Shown in pieces: positions 26,471-36,062 of a stretch of 64,000 nucleotides of DNA. The position numbers and the translations under genes are program-made. Origin of the DNA: Granulibacter bethesdensis (GTDB taxonomy: Bacteria; Pseudomonadota; Alphaproteobacteria; Acetobacterales; Acetobacteraceae); assembly GCF_001889545.1 (NCBI RefSeq), contig NZ_CP018194.1:1-64000 (forward strand), given 5' to 3'. Numbering within the stretch: the first letter of the stretch is position 1; each line of letters begins with the position of its first letter. The notes under the pieces are model-generated. The model did no database searches. It had not been told where the DNA came from and saw nothing but the letters and a program-made list of their open reading frames with translations.

Positions 26471-27598
26471 TCAAATCTGTCCGGCCCCGCCCAGCAGACG
26501 ACCGATGACCCGTGCTGTGTAATCGACCACCGGAATGATGCGACCGTAATTGATACGAGTCGGGCCAATCACGCCAATGGCACCGACGATCCGGTTGGCA
26601 TCGTTGCGGGCCGGGGCCACCACCATGGACAGACCGGAGGCTCCGAACAGGCCGCTCTCGGCGCCGATGAAAATCCGCACTCCGTCGGAGTTTTCCGCCA
26701 GATCGAGCAGCCGCAGGATGGTTTCCTGTGCTTCCAGCTGATCGAACAGCATCTGGATGGCGGCCAGCTGACCGGCCTGCACGGCATCAGCCAGCAATTT
26801 CCCCTGACCACGCACGATCAGGTTGCCGCCGCGTTCCTCGCCGCTCCATGTGGCAAGCCCTGCCTTCACCACCTGCGCCGCCAGCGTATCGAGCTGGGTG
26901 CGGTTGGCGGTGATTTCCTCCGTCACCAACCGGCGGAGCTCGGCAAGAGGTTTGTTGCTGAGCCGGGCGTTCAGATAATTCGCCGCCTGTTGCAGGGCAG
27001 AGGGTGGCAGCCCGGGCGGGATTTCCATAACCCGGTTTTCCACCTGTCCCTCGGCGGTCACCATGATCACCAGTGCCCGCCCGGTGCTCAGCGGCACGAA
27101 TTCGATATGCCGCAACGCGCCTTCCGATTTTGGTGCCAGTACCAGCCCGGCGGCGGCGGACAGGCCGGAGAGCAGGGTCGAAGCCTCGGTCAGCGTGTCT
27201 TCAAGGCTGCGGCCACGGGCTTCCAGCGATGCTGCGATGCTGTCCTGTTCGTCTTCCGAGAGTGCGCCGAATTGCAGCAGCCCGTCCACAAACAGCCGCA
27301 GGCCGCGATCGGTGGGCAGGCGTCCGGCAGAGGTATGAGGGGCGAACAGCAATCCCGCATCGGTCAGATCGGCCATCACGTTGCGGATGGTCGCGGGGGA
27401 GAGGTTGACGGGCAGGCGACGGGACAGGGTGCGGCTGCCGACCGGTTCGCCGGTTTCAACATATTGCTCGACGATCTCACGCAGGATCGCGGCGGAACGT
27501 GCGTCCAGCCCCGGCGGCAGGGCGCTGACCGGAAGGCTGGCCCCCCGAATTTTACCCGGACTGGAACCGTGGGGGGATGATGAAACGGAACGTGGCAT
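26471..27598 (-). CDS. hrcA: heat-inducible transcription repressor HrcA
   Basis: HrcA represses heat-shock genes by binding CIRCE operators (TTAGCACTC-N9-GAGTGCTAA) and is folded with help from GroEL. The N-terminal winged-helix region with EPVGSRTLSRRLPVNLSPATIRNVMADL and SAGRLPTDRGLR is diagnostic. The length of 375 residues includes about 28 extra N-terminal residues before the conserved LDARSAAILREIVEQYV. I saw no CIRCE element in front of hrcA, grpE or dnaK, so its target is probably groESL elsewhere. Confidence 0.95.
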   Translation of the reverse strand: MPRSVSSSPHGSSPGKIRGASLPVSALPPGLDARSAAILREIVEQYVETGEPVGSRTLSRRLPVNLSPATIRNVMADLTDAGLLFAPHTSAGRLPTDRGLRLFVDGLLQFGALSEDEQDSIAASLEARGRSLEDTLTEASTLLSGLSAAAGLVLAPKSEGALRHIEFVPLSTGRALVIMVTAEGQVENRVMEIPPGLPPSALQQAANYLNARLSNKPLAELRRLVTEEITANRTQLDTLAAQVVKAGLATWSGEERGGNLIVRGQGKLLADAVQAGQLAAIQMLFDQLEAQETILRLLDLAENSDGVRIFIGAESGLFGASGLSMVVAPARNDANRIVGAIGVIGPTRINYGRIIPVVDYTARVIGRLLGGAGQI

Positions 27599-27824
27599 GC
27601 ATGAAAACCTGATCTGCCATAACGGTAGGAAGCCGGAAGGGACGGGTCAATGATGATGCGTCCTGATGTCTGTATATTTTCAGAATGCTGATCCATGATA
27701 TGGGGCTGCGGGGTGGGTTTTCATGGTGGGCGGCCTTGTCAGCCTTTCCCTGATCCGGCACTCCACACGACATGAAGCCGGCTTCTGTCGTAGCAGTCCG
27801 GTCATGTCCAAAGGATTGCCATCC

Positions 27825-28577
27825 ATGTCTGTCCCCGGCCTTTCTTCAGCGCGTCCGTCCGGTCGTGCGGCCGATGCATTGCGCAGCGTCCGTCTGGAAA
27901 CCGGTTTTGCGCATCATGCCGAAGGCTCCTGCCTGATCAGGATGGGTCGTACCGAGGTTCTGTGCACTGCCAGTGCCGAGCCGCGGATTCCGGGTTTTCT
28001 GCGTGGCACCGGCAAAGGATGGGTGACGGCGGAATATGGCATGCTGCCACGAGCTACTCACAAGCGTGGAGAGAGGGAGGCGGCACGGGGAAAGCAATCC
28101 GGTCGCACGCAGGAAATCCAGCGGCTGATTGGTCGCGCCCTGCGTGCCGTGGTGGATCGGGATGCAATGGGGGAGATGAGCATCACCCTCGATTGTGACG
28201 TGCTGAATGCCGATGGAGGTACACGCTGTGCTTCTGTCACCGGGGCGTATGTTGCGCTCAGCCTTGCCTTTCACAAAATGGTGAAGGCTGGCGTCCTGAA
28301 AGCGGTGCCGCTGCGTGGTCAGGTGGCGGCGGTTTCCTGCGGCGTCGTAGGGGGACAGCCCGTGCTGGACCTCGATTACATCGAGGATTCCGGGGCCGAG
28401 GCGGATGCCAATTTTGTGCTGACCGATGCGGGCGGCATCGTCGAAATTCAGGGAACGGCTGAAGGCGCTCCGTTCAGCGAGGCGGATTTCTCTGCGATGC
28501 TTGGTCTGGCACGCCAGGGAACGGCACAGCTTTTCGCCATGCAGCGCGACGCCATTGCTGCGTTCCTGTCCAGATAG
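27825..28577 (+). CDS. rph: ribonuclease PH
   Basis: RNase PH is a phosphate-dependent 3'-5' exoribonuclease that trims tRNA 3' ends. Motifs include [26 protein letters not shown] and the conserved [16 protein letters not shown] and [12 protein letters not shown] segments. The start at 27825 (MSVPGLSS) gives 250 residues; an ATG at 27804 is also possible, and the far upstream in-frame part is unlike the family. It is divergent from hrcA, and next to rdgB (42-base gap), a common pairing. Confidence 0.95.
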   Translation: MSVPGLSSARPSGRAADALRSVRLETGFAHHAEGSCLIRMGRTEVLCTASAEPRIPGFLRGTGKGWVTAEYGMLPRATHKRGEREAARGKQSGRTQEIQRLIGRALRAVVDRDAMGEMSITLDCDVLNADGGTRCASVTGAYVALSLAFHKMVKAGVLKAVPLRGQVAAVSCGVVGGQPVLDLDYIEDSGAEADANFVLTDAGGIVEIQGTAEGAPFSEADFSAMLGLARQGTAQLFAMQRDAIAAFLSR

Positions 28578-28618
28578 TGACTGCCGAAATCAGGGCTGAG
28601 TGAAAGGGGAGAGGGATC

Positions 28619-29236
28619 ATGAGCGAGACCCGCAGACTGAACCGGAATGATACACTCATCCTTGCCACGCATAATGCCGGTAAGGTGCGGGAATTTGACA
28701 GCCTGCTGAAACCCTGGTCGATCACACTGGTTTCCGCAGGTTCCCTCAACCTGCCGGAACCGGAGGAAACCGCCAGTGATTTCGTTGGCAATGCCCAGTT
28801 GAAAGCGCTGGCTGCGGCACGGGCCTCAGGTCAGCCTGCCCTGGCGGATGACAGTGGATTCTGTGTGGCCGCGCTGGAGGGCGATCCCGGTATTTTCTCT
28901 GCCCGCTGGGCCGGCCCGGAAAAGGATTTTGCAGCCGCCATGCAGCGGATTCACGAATTGGCTGGTGAGGATGAAGACCGGCGCGCCTGGTTCGTCTGCG
29001 CGCTCAGCCTCGCCTGGCCGGACGGGCATACGGACAGCTTTCTCGGCAGGGTCGATGGTGAATGGGTCTGGCCCCCGCGTGGCACACAGGGTTTCGGCTA
29101 TGATCCGATGTTCATTCCCCGTGGCGGCAGCCTGACCTATGGCGAGATCGCGCCTGCCGAGAAAGACGCCGCCAGTCATCGTGCCCGTGCGTTCGAGCAG
29201 TTTGCCGCCGCGTGTCTGCCTCTGGCAGAATCCTGA
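28619..29236 (+). CDS. rdgB: XTP/dITP diphosphatase (RdgB/HAM1)
   Basis: RdgB hydrolyses dITP, dXTP and ITP to monophosphates, keeping deaminated purines out of DNA. The N-terminal [16 protein letters not shown], the central [26 protein letters not shown] and the late [10 protein letters not shown] motif are all diagnostic. The length of 205 residues is normal. An SD (GGGGAGAGG) precedes the ATG. It forms a run with rph, a nitroreductase gene and hemW. Confidence 0.96.
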   Translation: MSETRRLNRNDTLILATHNAGKVREFDSLLKPWSITLVSAGSLNLPEPEETASDFVGNAQLKALAAARASGQPALADDSGFCVAALEGDPGIFSARWAGPEKDFAAAMQRIHELAGEDEDRRAWFVCALSLAWPDGHTDSFLGRVDGEWVWPPRGTQGFGYDPMFIPRGGSLTYGEIAPAEKDAASHRARAFEQFAAACLPLAES

Positions 29237-29281
29237 TCGGATGCAGACCGTATTTTCTACAGCCTTAAGAAGGACAGGATC

Positions 29282-29881
29282 ATGACCGAAGCCAATGGTC
29301 GCCATGCTGATCATCCTATCGATGAACTTTTTCTGGAACGCTGGTCTCCCCGTGCTTTTACCGGGGAGCCCATGCCCCATGATGAGTTGCTGACTGTTCT
29401 GGAAGCCGCCACCTGGGCACCGTCCGGCTATAATGCGCAGCCATGGCGGTTCATCTATGCCCATCGTGATACACCGCATTTCGAGACCCTGCTGAAGCCG
29501 TTGATCCCGTTCAATCAGGGCTGGGCGAAAAATGCGTCGGTGCTGCTCTATGTGGTGTCGCACACCGTGCTGACGCCGCCGGGCAAGGACCAGCCGGTGC
29601 CGAATCACAGCCATTCTTTCGATGCCGGTGCGGCATGGGCGCTGCTGGCCTTGCAGGCGCATCTCAAGGGCTGGGCGACGCATGGCATGACGGGCGTTGA
29701 TTTCGCGGCTGCCGCTGAGGCACTGAATGTTCCCGCCGATTACCGGATCGAGGCAGCGGTGGCGATCGGGCGTCGGGCCGATCCCTCCGTACTGGATGAG
29801 GCCGCGCGCGCGCGCGAGGTTCCCAACAGCCGCGAGCCGGTGCAGAGCAAAATCTTCGAAGGTGCTTTTCCCTCCGCATGA
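29282..29881 (+). CDS. nitroreductase family protein
   Basis: This is an FMN-dependent nitroreductase-fold enzyme of 199 residues. The N-terminal RWSPRAFTGEPM and the segment ATWAPSGYNAQPWRFIYA are the family's FMN-binding signatures. Substrates in this family range from nitroaromatics to quinones and cannot be predicted here. A stretch of alternating CG dinucleotides lies near its 3' end (about 29802-29814). It overlaps hemW by 4 bases, so the two are probably translationally coupled. Confidence 0.88.
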   Translation: MTEANGRHADHPIDELFLERWSPRAFTGEPMPHDELLTVLEAATWAPSGYNAQPWRFIYAHRDTPHFETLLKPLIPFNQGWAKNASVLLYVVSHTVLTPPGKDQPVPNHSHSFDAGAAWALLALQAHLKGWATHGMTGVDFAAAAEALNVPADYRIEAAVAIGRRADPSVLDEAARAREVPNSREPVQSKIFEGAFPSA

Positions 29882-31062
29882 GGGTGGATGTGGCATCCTT
29901 CGGTGACCAGGCGGCAGAACCGCTGGCGCTGTATATCCACTGGCCGTTCTGCCTGTCCAAATGCCCGTATTGCGACTTCAACAGCCATGTGCGGGATGAG
30001 ATTCCGCAGGCGCGATTCGCCGCCGCTCTGCGGGCTGAACTGGTATGGGAGGCATCGCGGCTGGGGCGTCGTCCGCTTGCCTCCGTCTTTTTCGGCGGTG
30101 GCACGCCCAGCCTGATGGAAGCCGAGACTGTTGCCGCTCTGATTGAAGATGCAACAAGGTATTTCCCGCCATGCGATGATCTGGAAATCACGCTGGAGGC
30201 CAATCCGACCAGCGTGGAAGCCGGACGTTTCCGAGCCTTCCGTCAGGCGGGCGTCAATCGCGTATCACTGGGGATTCAGAGCCTGCATGACGAGGCTCTG
30301 AAAGGGCTTGGACGGCAGCATGATGCAAGGCAGGCGATGGCTGCGCTGGAACTGGCCCATAGCATTTTCCCCCGCCTGTCATTCGATCTGATCTATGCCC
30401 GACCCGGCCAGACCGTGGCGGCGTGGCGGCAGGAATTACGACAGGCCCTGTCGCTGGCGGGGGATCATCTGTCGCTCTATCAGCTCACCATCGAACCCGG
30501 CACTGCTTATGAAGCGTCTTTCCGCCGGGGGGAGATTATACTGCCTTCGGATGAGCAGGCGGCCGAGCTGTACGAGGCGACCGGAGAAGAAGCGGCGCAG
30601 TTCGGCATGACGGCCTACGAAGTGTCGAATTATGCCAGAGCAGGGGCGGAAAGCCGGCATAATCTGGCGTACTGGCGCTATGCCGATTATGCGGGAATCG
30701 GGCCCGGAGCTCATGGTCGGGTGAGTCATTCCGGCAGTCTCTTCGCCACCAGACGGCATCGTGCGCCGGAGCCATGGGCGGAGCTGGTAGAGCGTCAGGG
30801 CCATGGTTCGACCCTTGAGGAAGAGGTCGAGCCACAGGAACGCGCACGGGAAATGCTGCTGATGGGGCTGCGGATCACGGATGGTATCGACGAAGCCCGT
30901 TTCCGGCAGCGCACCGGCCTGACTCTGGAACAGGCGGTGGATCAGGAGGTTTTATCGCTGGCGCTGGACAATGCCTATCTCAGCCGCGAGCATGGCAATC
31001 TGCGCGCCTTGCCGGAGGGCAGGGTGCGGCTGAATGCGCTTTTGCAGGCATTGGTGCTCTGA
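29878..31062 (+). CDS. hemW: radical SAM heme chaperone HemW
   Basis: HemW (formerly called HemN-like coproporphyrinogen oxidase) is a radical SAM protein that binds heme and inserts it into respiratory enzymes. The cluster motif CLSKCPYCDFNSH gives CxxxCxxC followed by F rather than the extra cysteine of HemN, which points to HemW. The segments FFGGGTPSLM, EANPTSVE and RVSLGIQSLHDEALKGLGRQHD are typical. The length of 394 residues is normal. It ends only 7 bases from the converging dehydratase gene. Confidence 0.93.
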   Translation: MRVDVASFGDQAAEPLALYIHWPFCLSKCPYCDFNSHVRDEIPQARFAAALRAELVWEASRLGRRPLASVFFGGGTPSLMEAETVAALIEDATRYFPPCDDLEITLEANPTSVEAGRFRAFRQAGVNRVSLGIQSLHDEALKGLGRQHDARQAMAALELAHSIFPRLSFDLIYARPGQTVAAWRQELRQALSLAGDHLSLYQLTIEPGTAYEASFRRGEIILPSDEQAAELYEATGEEAAQFGMTAYEVSNYARAGAESRHNLAYWRYADYAGIGPGAHGRVSHSGSLFATRRHRAPEPWAELVERQGHGSTLEEEVEPQERAREMLLMGLRITDGIDEARFRQRTGLTLEQAVDQEVLSLALDNAYLSREHGNLRALPEGRVRLNALLQALVL

Positions 31063-31069
31063 TGCAGAA

Positions 31070-31522
31070 TCAGGCGGCGGGAGGCAGGACGATGCTGGCC
31101 TCCCCTTCCGCCAGCATGGTGCCATCTTCGGCGGTCACACTCAGCGCGTAGATCATGCCGCCAGGGCTGTTCAGCAACATGCGGGCCGAGACATGGAGCG
31201 TGCCGAACCGTTCATCATCCAGCCGCGGCACATGCAGGGTCACGGCCCGTAGCCCTGCCAGATAACCCGGCCTTGCCGCCGCTCCATCCAGTAAGGCTCC
31301 ATGCAGGGCCGCAGCCTGAAGTGCATATTCGATGCCGCATACCGCACCGAGCCGTCCGCCTTCCCGCAAGGGATTATCCGGCAGAAGATGGGACTCGGAC
31401 AGGCAGCTGATGGTGCTGTCATCCCACGCCACGACACGTTGCAACAGGCACATGCTGCCCTGATGCGGAATCAGCGCAGCGATGGCGGCGGGGCTGTCGG
31501 GATTGTGGCGTATTCCGGTCAT
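31070..31522 (-). CDS. hotdog-fold hydroxyacyl-ACP dehydratase, ApeP-like
   Basis: This 150-residue hotdog protein resembles the ApeP-type dehydratase subunit of aryl polyene synthesis: PHQGSMCLLQRVVAWDDSTISC near the N-terminus and GRLGAVCGIEYALQAAALHGAL in the helix region. It is the last gene of the leftward lipid/pigment cluster and overlaps the chain-length-factor-like gene by 4 bases. In known aryl polyene systems ApeP pairs with ApeI to dehydrate the growing beta-hydroxyacyl-ACP; an ApeI-like gene is at 39.2 kb. Assignment to this pathway is inferred from context. Confidence 0.78.
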   Translation of the reverse strand: MTGIRHNPDSPAAIAALIPHQGSMCLLQRVVAWDDSTISCLSESHLLPDNPLREGGRLGAVCGIEYALQAAALHGALLDGAAARPGYLAGLRAVTLHVPRLDDERFGTLHVSARMLLNSPGGMIYALSVTAEDGTMLAEGEASIVLPPAA

Positions 31523-32355
31523 GACAGGCGTATTCGTACATGGCCGGATAGCATGGTGGCATGGGCCTCCCCGCCATGTCCCCCAGCCAGAAGGCTGAGC
31601 AGACGCAGGGAGCGTGCCGCCGGATTCATCTCCGCCAGTGCAGCGAGGGCGGGAAGATCGGGAGCGACCAGAGCGGGATCGGCCTCTCCGGCACTGAAAT
31701 CAACCGACAGACGGCCTGCATCGTCGCTTTGCCCGGCCTTCTGATCCGGGGTCAGCACGAAAGCGGCGGCAAAGGCGCATTCCGTCCGGCGCTTTTCCGC
31801 CAGCGGTGAAGCAAGGGGGGCATCATAGAGACAGAGCAGCACGGGTTCTTTTTCTATCCCGGCCTCCACCACTGCTTTGAGCAGTCCCGCACCAAAAGTA
31901 TGATCATGGCAGCCGATGCAGTTGGCGGGGGCGCTGGCACCATGCGCGATGGTCCAGTATCCGGCGGGTGCATTGTGAACCGAATTATGAAACTGTGTCG
32001 GTGACAGCTGCACATCCGAGGTGTTTTCGGTGGTCGTCAGTGTTTCCAGAATCCCGTGCAGCAACATGCCGTCGCCATTGCCGCTGGCGAAGATGCTGCG
32101 CAGTGTCTGTGGCTGAAGGCCACTCTGTGCGACGGCCTGTTCGGCTGCATAGAGAGCCAGCCTTGCTACCATTCCCGTTCGGCGACGCTCATTGGGTGAC
32201 AGGATGGAAGGCGGCGGCGGTGGCTCCTGACTGGAGAGGTCCAGGGGAGTTTTGCCGGTCAGCACGCCCTGACTCTGCTCCCAGCCCGGCAGGCCCGGTC
32301 CCCAGATGGCAACACCCGCGATCCGTACGGAGGGGGAAGAGGACATGGATGGCAT
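31519..32355 (-). CDS. beta-ketoacyl synthase-like chain length factor, ApeC-like
   Basis: This 278-residue protein matches the short ketoacyl-synthase-like family found next to the ketosynthase in aryl polyene and xanthomonadin clusters. The segment FHNSVHNAPAGYWTIAHGASAPA is typical of it. It lacks the normal DTACSS nucleophile elbow and the C-terminal half of a true ketosynthase, although two cysteines occur in ANCIGCHDH near the expected place. A role as non-catalytic partner that sets polyene length is likely from the family. The ATG at 32355 follows the ketosynthase stop by two bases. Confidence 0.72.
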   Translation of the reverse strand: MPSMSSSPSVRIAGVAIWGPGLPGWEQSQGVLTGKTPLDLSSQEPPPPPSILSPNERRRTGMVARLALYAAEQAVAQSGLQPQTLRSIFASGNGDGMLLHGILETLTTTENTSDVQLSPTQFHNSVHNAPAGYWTIAHGASAPANCIGCHDHTFGAGLLKAVVEAGIEKEPVLLCLYDAPLASPLAEKRRTECAFAAAFVLTPDQKAGQSDDAGRLSVDFSAGEADPALVAPDLPALAALAEMNPAARSLRLLSLLAGGHGGEAHATMLSGHVRIRLS

Positions 32356-32357
32356 GA

Positions 32358-33545
32358 TCAGGGCTGTCCTACCAGCAGGCTGCAATTAATACCGCCGAAG
32401 CCGAATGCGTTGATCAGAATATGGCGGGGCGAGGCGACCATATTCTCGGTCAGCAGCCGGGCAGTAAACGTGGGATCGACCTGTGACACGTTGATGTTGC
32501 CCGGTAGAAAACCGTGTTTCAGCGACAGCATTGCCAGCGCCACACCGACCATCCCTGCTGTCCCCAGCGTGTGACCCATCCAGCCTTTGGAGGAGCCGCA
32601 TGGCGTCTCCGTGCCGAATATCTCGGTGATGGCACGGTCCTCCATCGCATCGTTCTGCCTTGTGCCGGTGCCGTGGAGCGCCACGAAATCAACGGCATCC
32701 GGAGAAAGCCCGGCACTGCGCAACGCACCACGCATCGCATCCGTGGCGCCGCGGCCTTCCGGATGAGGCGCAGACATATGATGACCGTCGCTGCTGGCGC
32801 CATGACCCAGCAGCATGGCGGGGGCTTCATCGCGTTCCAGCAGGGCGAACCCGGCGGCCTCACCGATGGAAATACCGCGCCGCCCGGTATCGCCGGGCTG
32901 GGTGGCATCGGGAGAGATCAGCTCCAGCGCCGCGAAGCCGCGCAGGGTCATCCGGCACAGCGTATCTGCACCACCCACCACGGCGGCATCACACAGCCCA
33001 CTGGCAATCAGTTGCTGGGCATCGGCAAACGCCTTGGCGGCAGAAGCGCAGGCAGTCGAAATCACGAAAGCCGGACCCTCCAGCTGCAACCGCGCCTGCA
33101 CGAAGCGGGCAAGCGCGAACAGGTCATGGGTGTTTTCGACATCCAGAGCGTCAGGGAGTTTTTCCCCCGGCGCGCGGCAACGATAGGCTTCCTCGCTGGT
33201 CAGGATGCCCGATGTGCTGGTGCCAAGCACGATGGCGATCCGCTCCGCGCCATAGCGGGCACGGGCGCGGGCGACATGCTCCGAGAATCCGTCACTGTGC
33301 AGGGCCATATCGGCCAGCCGGTGGTTGCGGCAGTCGAACCGGGCCAGCGCGGATGGAAGGCTGTATTCCTCCAGCCCCTCCACACGTCCGATCCATCCCT
33401 CGGTGATGCCGAACATGTCACAGCGCCGCAAACCGCTCTGTCTGGTAAGCAGGGCCTGCAAGGTCGTGTGTTCGTCCTGCCCGATCGCGCTGACAAGGCT
33501 GGTTGCGGTAATCCCGAGCGGTTGCATCTTGGCTGTATCATCCAT
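32358..33545 (-). CDS. beta-ketoacyl-ACP synthase, ApeO/FabF-like
   Basis: This is a condensing enzyme of thiolase fold with the full Cys-His-His set: Cys at about residue 166 in ISTACASAAK, His in ALHGTGTRQND and His in KGWMGHTLGTAG. The start at ATG 33545 overlaps the end of the MMPL gene by 8 bases, which argues for coupled translation; an ATG 18 bases later is an alternative. It would elongate an acyl or aryl chain on a carrier protein. Its neighbours (chain-length factor, dehydratase, MMPL exporter) place it in an aryl-polyene-like pathway rather than primary fatty acid synthesis. Confidence 0.85.
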   Translation of the reverse strand: MDDTAKMQPLGITATSLVSAIGQDEHTTLQALLTRQSGLRRCDMFGITEGWIGRVEGLEEYSLPSALARFDCRNHRLADMALHSDGFSEHVARARARYGAERIAIVLGTSTSGILTSEEAYRCRAPGEKLPDALDVENTHDLFALARFVQARLQLEGPAFVISTACASAAKAFADAQQLIASGLCDAAVVGGADTLCRMTLRGFAALELISPDATQPGDTGRRGISIGEAAGFALLERDEAPAMLLGHGASSDGHHMSAPHPEGRGATDAMRGALRSAGLSPDAVDFVALHGTGTRQNDAMEDRAITEIFGTETPCGSSKGWMGHTLGTAGMVGVALAMLSLKHGFLPGNINVSQVDPTFTARLLTENMVASPRHILINAFGFGGINCSLLVGQP

Positions 33546-35937
33546 TCGCGGATGGGGGGGAAATGGCAGGCAAATCCGTATCTTGCGGACGGGCCATGAA
33601 GAAGGCCAGCACAAGTGCGCAGAAAGTGCCACTGGCCACAGTCAGGCCGATACTGGCCAGCAGCGGGGTCTGGCATGTGGCCAGAAGTCCGAAGCTCAGC
33701 AAGGTCATGCCATTGCAGACCAGCAGGGTACGGAGGGTGCGCACACGTTCCTCCAGATCCAGCGGGGCACCATTGTCTCCCCGTCGCGTCAGAAACAGCG
33801 CATAATCCAGAGAGATACCGATCATGAGCTGAATGGCTGTCACGTGGAACAGGGAGATCGATATCCCGGCGAGTTTCAGCAATGCCAGAGTGACGCAGAG
33901 AGCCGCGCCGATCGGGACCAGAACGGCCAGCAAACGTTTCGGTTGCCGCAGCCCGATCGCCAGAGCGAACAGCGCCAGCAAGGCTCCTGCGCCAAGCCAG
34001 CGAAAAGCCTGACCCGTAAAGCGGTTCACCAGCCCGTTGGTGGCTTCCCGGATATCGATGACCTGCGCCGGACCGGTGCCGGACTGGTCCAGCAGGCTCT
34101 GGAATGTATCCGCGTCCGTCAGACCGGTGAGGGAGGCGATGCCATACCAGCTGTCACCGCGCTGAAACAGCATGGGGGCCAGACGTGCCCGCAACAGGGG
34201 GCTGGGTAAGGCGTGCAGGGGGGAAGCCGTCCGTTGCTGCTCCGCATCTTTCAGGAACGGATCGAAGGCTCCGTTTGCGAAGGGCAAGCCTGCCATGGCG
34301 GCCATGACCCGGTCATGCAGTTCCGGGGCAGGCGGAATCGCAGCCTGATGTTGGCGTTGGCTGTATTCACTGGGCAGCAGATCGGCAGGCCCGAGCGAGG
34401 ATGTGATCAGGCCGCGCTGCCGCATCTGGTGCAGGAACGGGGTCAGACGCTCCGCATGGCGTAGAACATCTTCCTGGCTGGTGCCGCTGAATACCAGCAG
34501 GACGCTGGCATCCGGTGCGCCGATCTGGCGGCGCAGAGTGTCATCCAGCGTCATCTGGCTCGCTGGTACCGGACTCAGATGGGCCAGATCGCGTTCCAGC
34601 GGAGGCAGGCCGGTGATGGTCAGATAGAGAAGGGCCAGACAGGGCACCAACAGTGCCAGAGGCCGAAAACGGTGCAGCCGCTCCAGCCTGATCATCCATG
34701 CAGGCGCGGCACTATTCCGCCCGGGCGTTTTCAGCAGGGCAGGCGCCAGATCGGCCGAACGGACGACAGGAGGCAGCACGAGAAATGTTGCCAGCCCCGC
34801 CCCCAGCAGCCCCATGACCGAGAACAATCCCAACTGCGCCAGAGCGGGGAAGCTGGAAAACACCATCCCGATCAACCCCAGCGAGGCGGCGATCATGGTC
34901 AGGCCCAGCGTCATGCCGATCCTCCGTCGTGTTGCCCTCACGGCCTCACCAGGGCGGCGATGGCCGATCCACAGCACGGGATAATCCAGCGTGACACCCA
35001 GCATGGTGAGGCCGAATCCTAACGTCACGCCATGCACGCTACCGTTCCAGAGCTGGATCGTGACCGCTGCCAGCGCAATGCCGAGCATCGGTGGAATCAG
35101 CATCGCCACCAGTACGGCAGGCGATCGGAAGCGCCATAACAGCAGGGCCAGAATCAGGACGCCGGACAGAATGGCGATGCGATGAATATCGGCCTTGACG
35201 ATGCTGGAAGCCTGTTCGGCAAAAATCGCCGGACCGGTCAAATGCAGGGAAAATGCACCGGGATCGGTTGGACTGACGGTACGACGGGCATCTTCAAAGG
35301 AAGAGCGCAACAGGGAGAGGGCAACCTGTTGTTCCTCGATGCTTGAACCGGCATGCAGCCGGGTCAGCAGCAGGGCGCGTGGTGGCTGATCCGGCTGTTC
35401 CGGTGCGAACCACACGCCATCCACCGTGCGCGGACCACTGAACCCCCCCTCCAGCCATTGTGCAGCCACTGCGGCGAATGCACCGGTCGGATCGGCAAAA
35501 CCATAGCGGGCAACAACCGGTGAGGCCGCGCCTGACAAACCGGTCAGCAAGGCCTCGAAATGATGATGCAGGGCATCGGTGGTAAAATGCTCCGGCGTAA
35601 CGGCGTCAGAAAGAAGATAGCGATCTGCAAACAACTTTTCCGCTTCCTGATCCATGCCCGCACTGCTGTTCATGACGAGGCTGAACAGGTTGTGTCCTCG
35701 CAACTGTGCAGCCATCCTCTGGCTGATTTTTGTGAGAGCGGGCGTGGATGGTCCGTCTATTCCGGCGAGAAGAAGGGTGGCTGCCTCTCCTTCCCGCACT
35801 TCCCGTAACAGGAAGCGGGAAGCAGAGTCTGTACCGGGAGGCAGGAAATCTGTAATGTCGGTACGAATGCGGATCTGCGTCAGCACCAGACCGAGACAGA
35901 CAGCGCAGAGAAGAAAAACGGCCAGAAGTCGTTTCAT
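33538..35937 (-). CDS. MMPL/RND-family exporter, ApeM-like
   Basis: This is a large inner-membrane protein of 799 residues with the duplicated RND layout: one N-terminal helix, a large periplasmic loop, then a cluster of helices, repeated. Recognisable are the conserved segments GFGLTMLGVTLDYPVLW in the first half and LMIGISLDYALFLTRRG in the second. COG4258-type exporters of this kind are constant members of aryl polyene and xanthomonadin clusters and are thought to move the lipid-linked pigment across the inner membrane. It is the gene downstream of dctA and overlaps the ketosynthase gene. Confidence 0.85.
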   Translation of the reverse strand: MKRLLAVFLLCAVCLGLVLTQIRIRTDITDFLPPGTDSASRFLLREVREGEAATLLLAGIDGPSTPALTKISQRMAAQLRGHNLFSLVMNSSAGMDQEAEKLFADRYLLSDAVTPEHFTTDALHHHFEALLTGLSGAASPVVARYGFADPTGAFAAVAAQWLEGGFSGPRTVDGVWFAPEQPDQPPRALLLTRLHAGSSIEEQQVALSLLRSSFEDARRTVSPTDPGAFSLHLTGPAIFAEQASSIVKADIHRIAILSGVLILALLLWRFRSPAVLVAMLIPPMLGIALAAVTIQLWNGSVHGVTLGFGLTMLGVTLDYPVLWIGHRRPGEAVRATRRRIGMTLGLTMIAASLGLIGMVFSSFPALAQLGLFSVMGLLGAGLATFLVLPPVVRSADLAPALLKTPGRNSAAPAWMIRLERLHRFRPLALLVPCLALLYLTITGLPPLERDLAHLSPVPASQMTLDDTLRRQIGAPDASVLLVFSGTSQEDVLRHAERLTPFLHQMRQRGLITSSLGPADLLPSEYSQRQHQAAIPPAPELHDRVMAAMAGLPFANGAFDPFLKDAEQQRTASPLHALPSPLLRARLAPMLFQRGDSWYGIASLTGLTDADTFQSLLDQSGTGPAQVIDIREATNGLVNRFTGQAFRWLGAGALLALFALAIGLRQPKRLLAVLVPIGAALCVTLALLKLAGISISLFHVTAIQLMIGISLDYALFLTRRGDNGAPLDLEERVRTLRTLLVCNGMTLLSFGLLATCQTPLLASIGLTVASGTFCALVLAFFMARPQDTDLPAISPPSANG

Positions 35938-36000
35938 GGAACTGCGCGTGTCACGAGAGCAAATAATCCTGTTGCCGTGTCGTCTTGGTAGGAGTGGACG

Positions 36001-36025
36001 CTTCGTCCGGTCAAGCCGGACGAAG
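36001..36025 (-). other. hairpin between dctA and the MMPL gene
   Basis: CTTCGTCCGG (36001-36010) pairs perfectly with CCGGACGAAG (36016-36025). It follows the dctA stop on the minus strand but lacks a T-run, so it could be a weak terminator or an mRNA end-stabiliser separating dctA from the exporter gene. Confidence 0.45.
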
Positions 36026-36062
36026 ACAGCGCGCAGGATCGGTCAGTGGACCAAAGGCAGAG

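Noticed and set aside
27599-27824. CIRCE operator in the hrcA-rph gap
   Set aside because: No TTAGCACTC/GAGTGCTAA pair is present on either strand in this gap.
29802-29814. Alternating CG run in the nitroreductase gene as a structural element
   Set aside because: It is short and fully explained by Ala-Arg codons in a G+C-rich gene.
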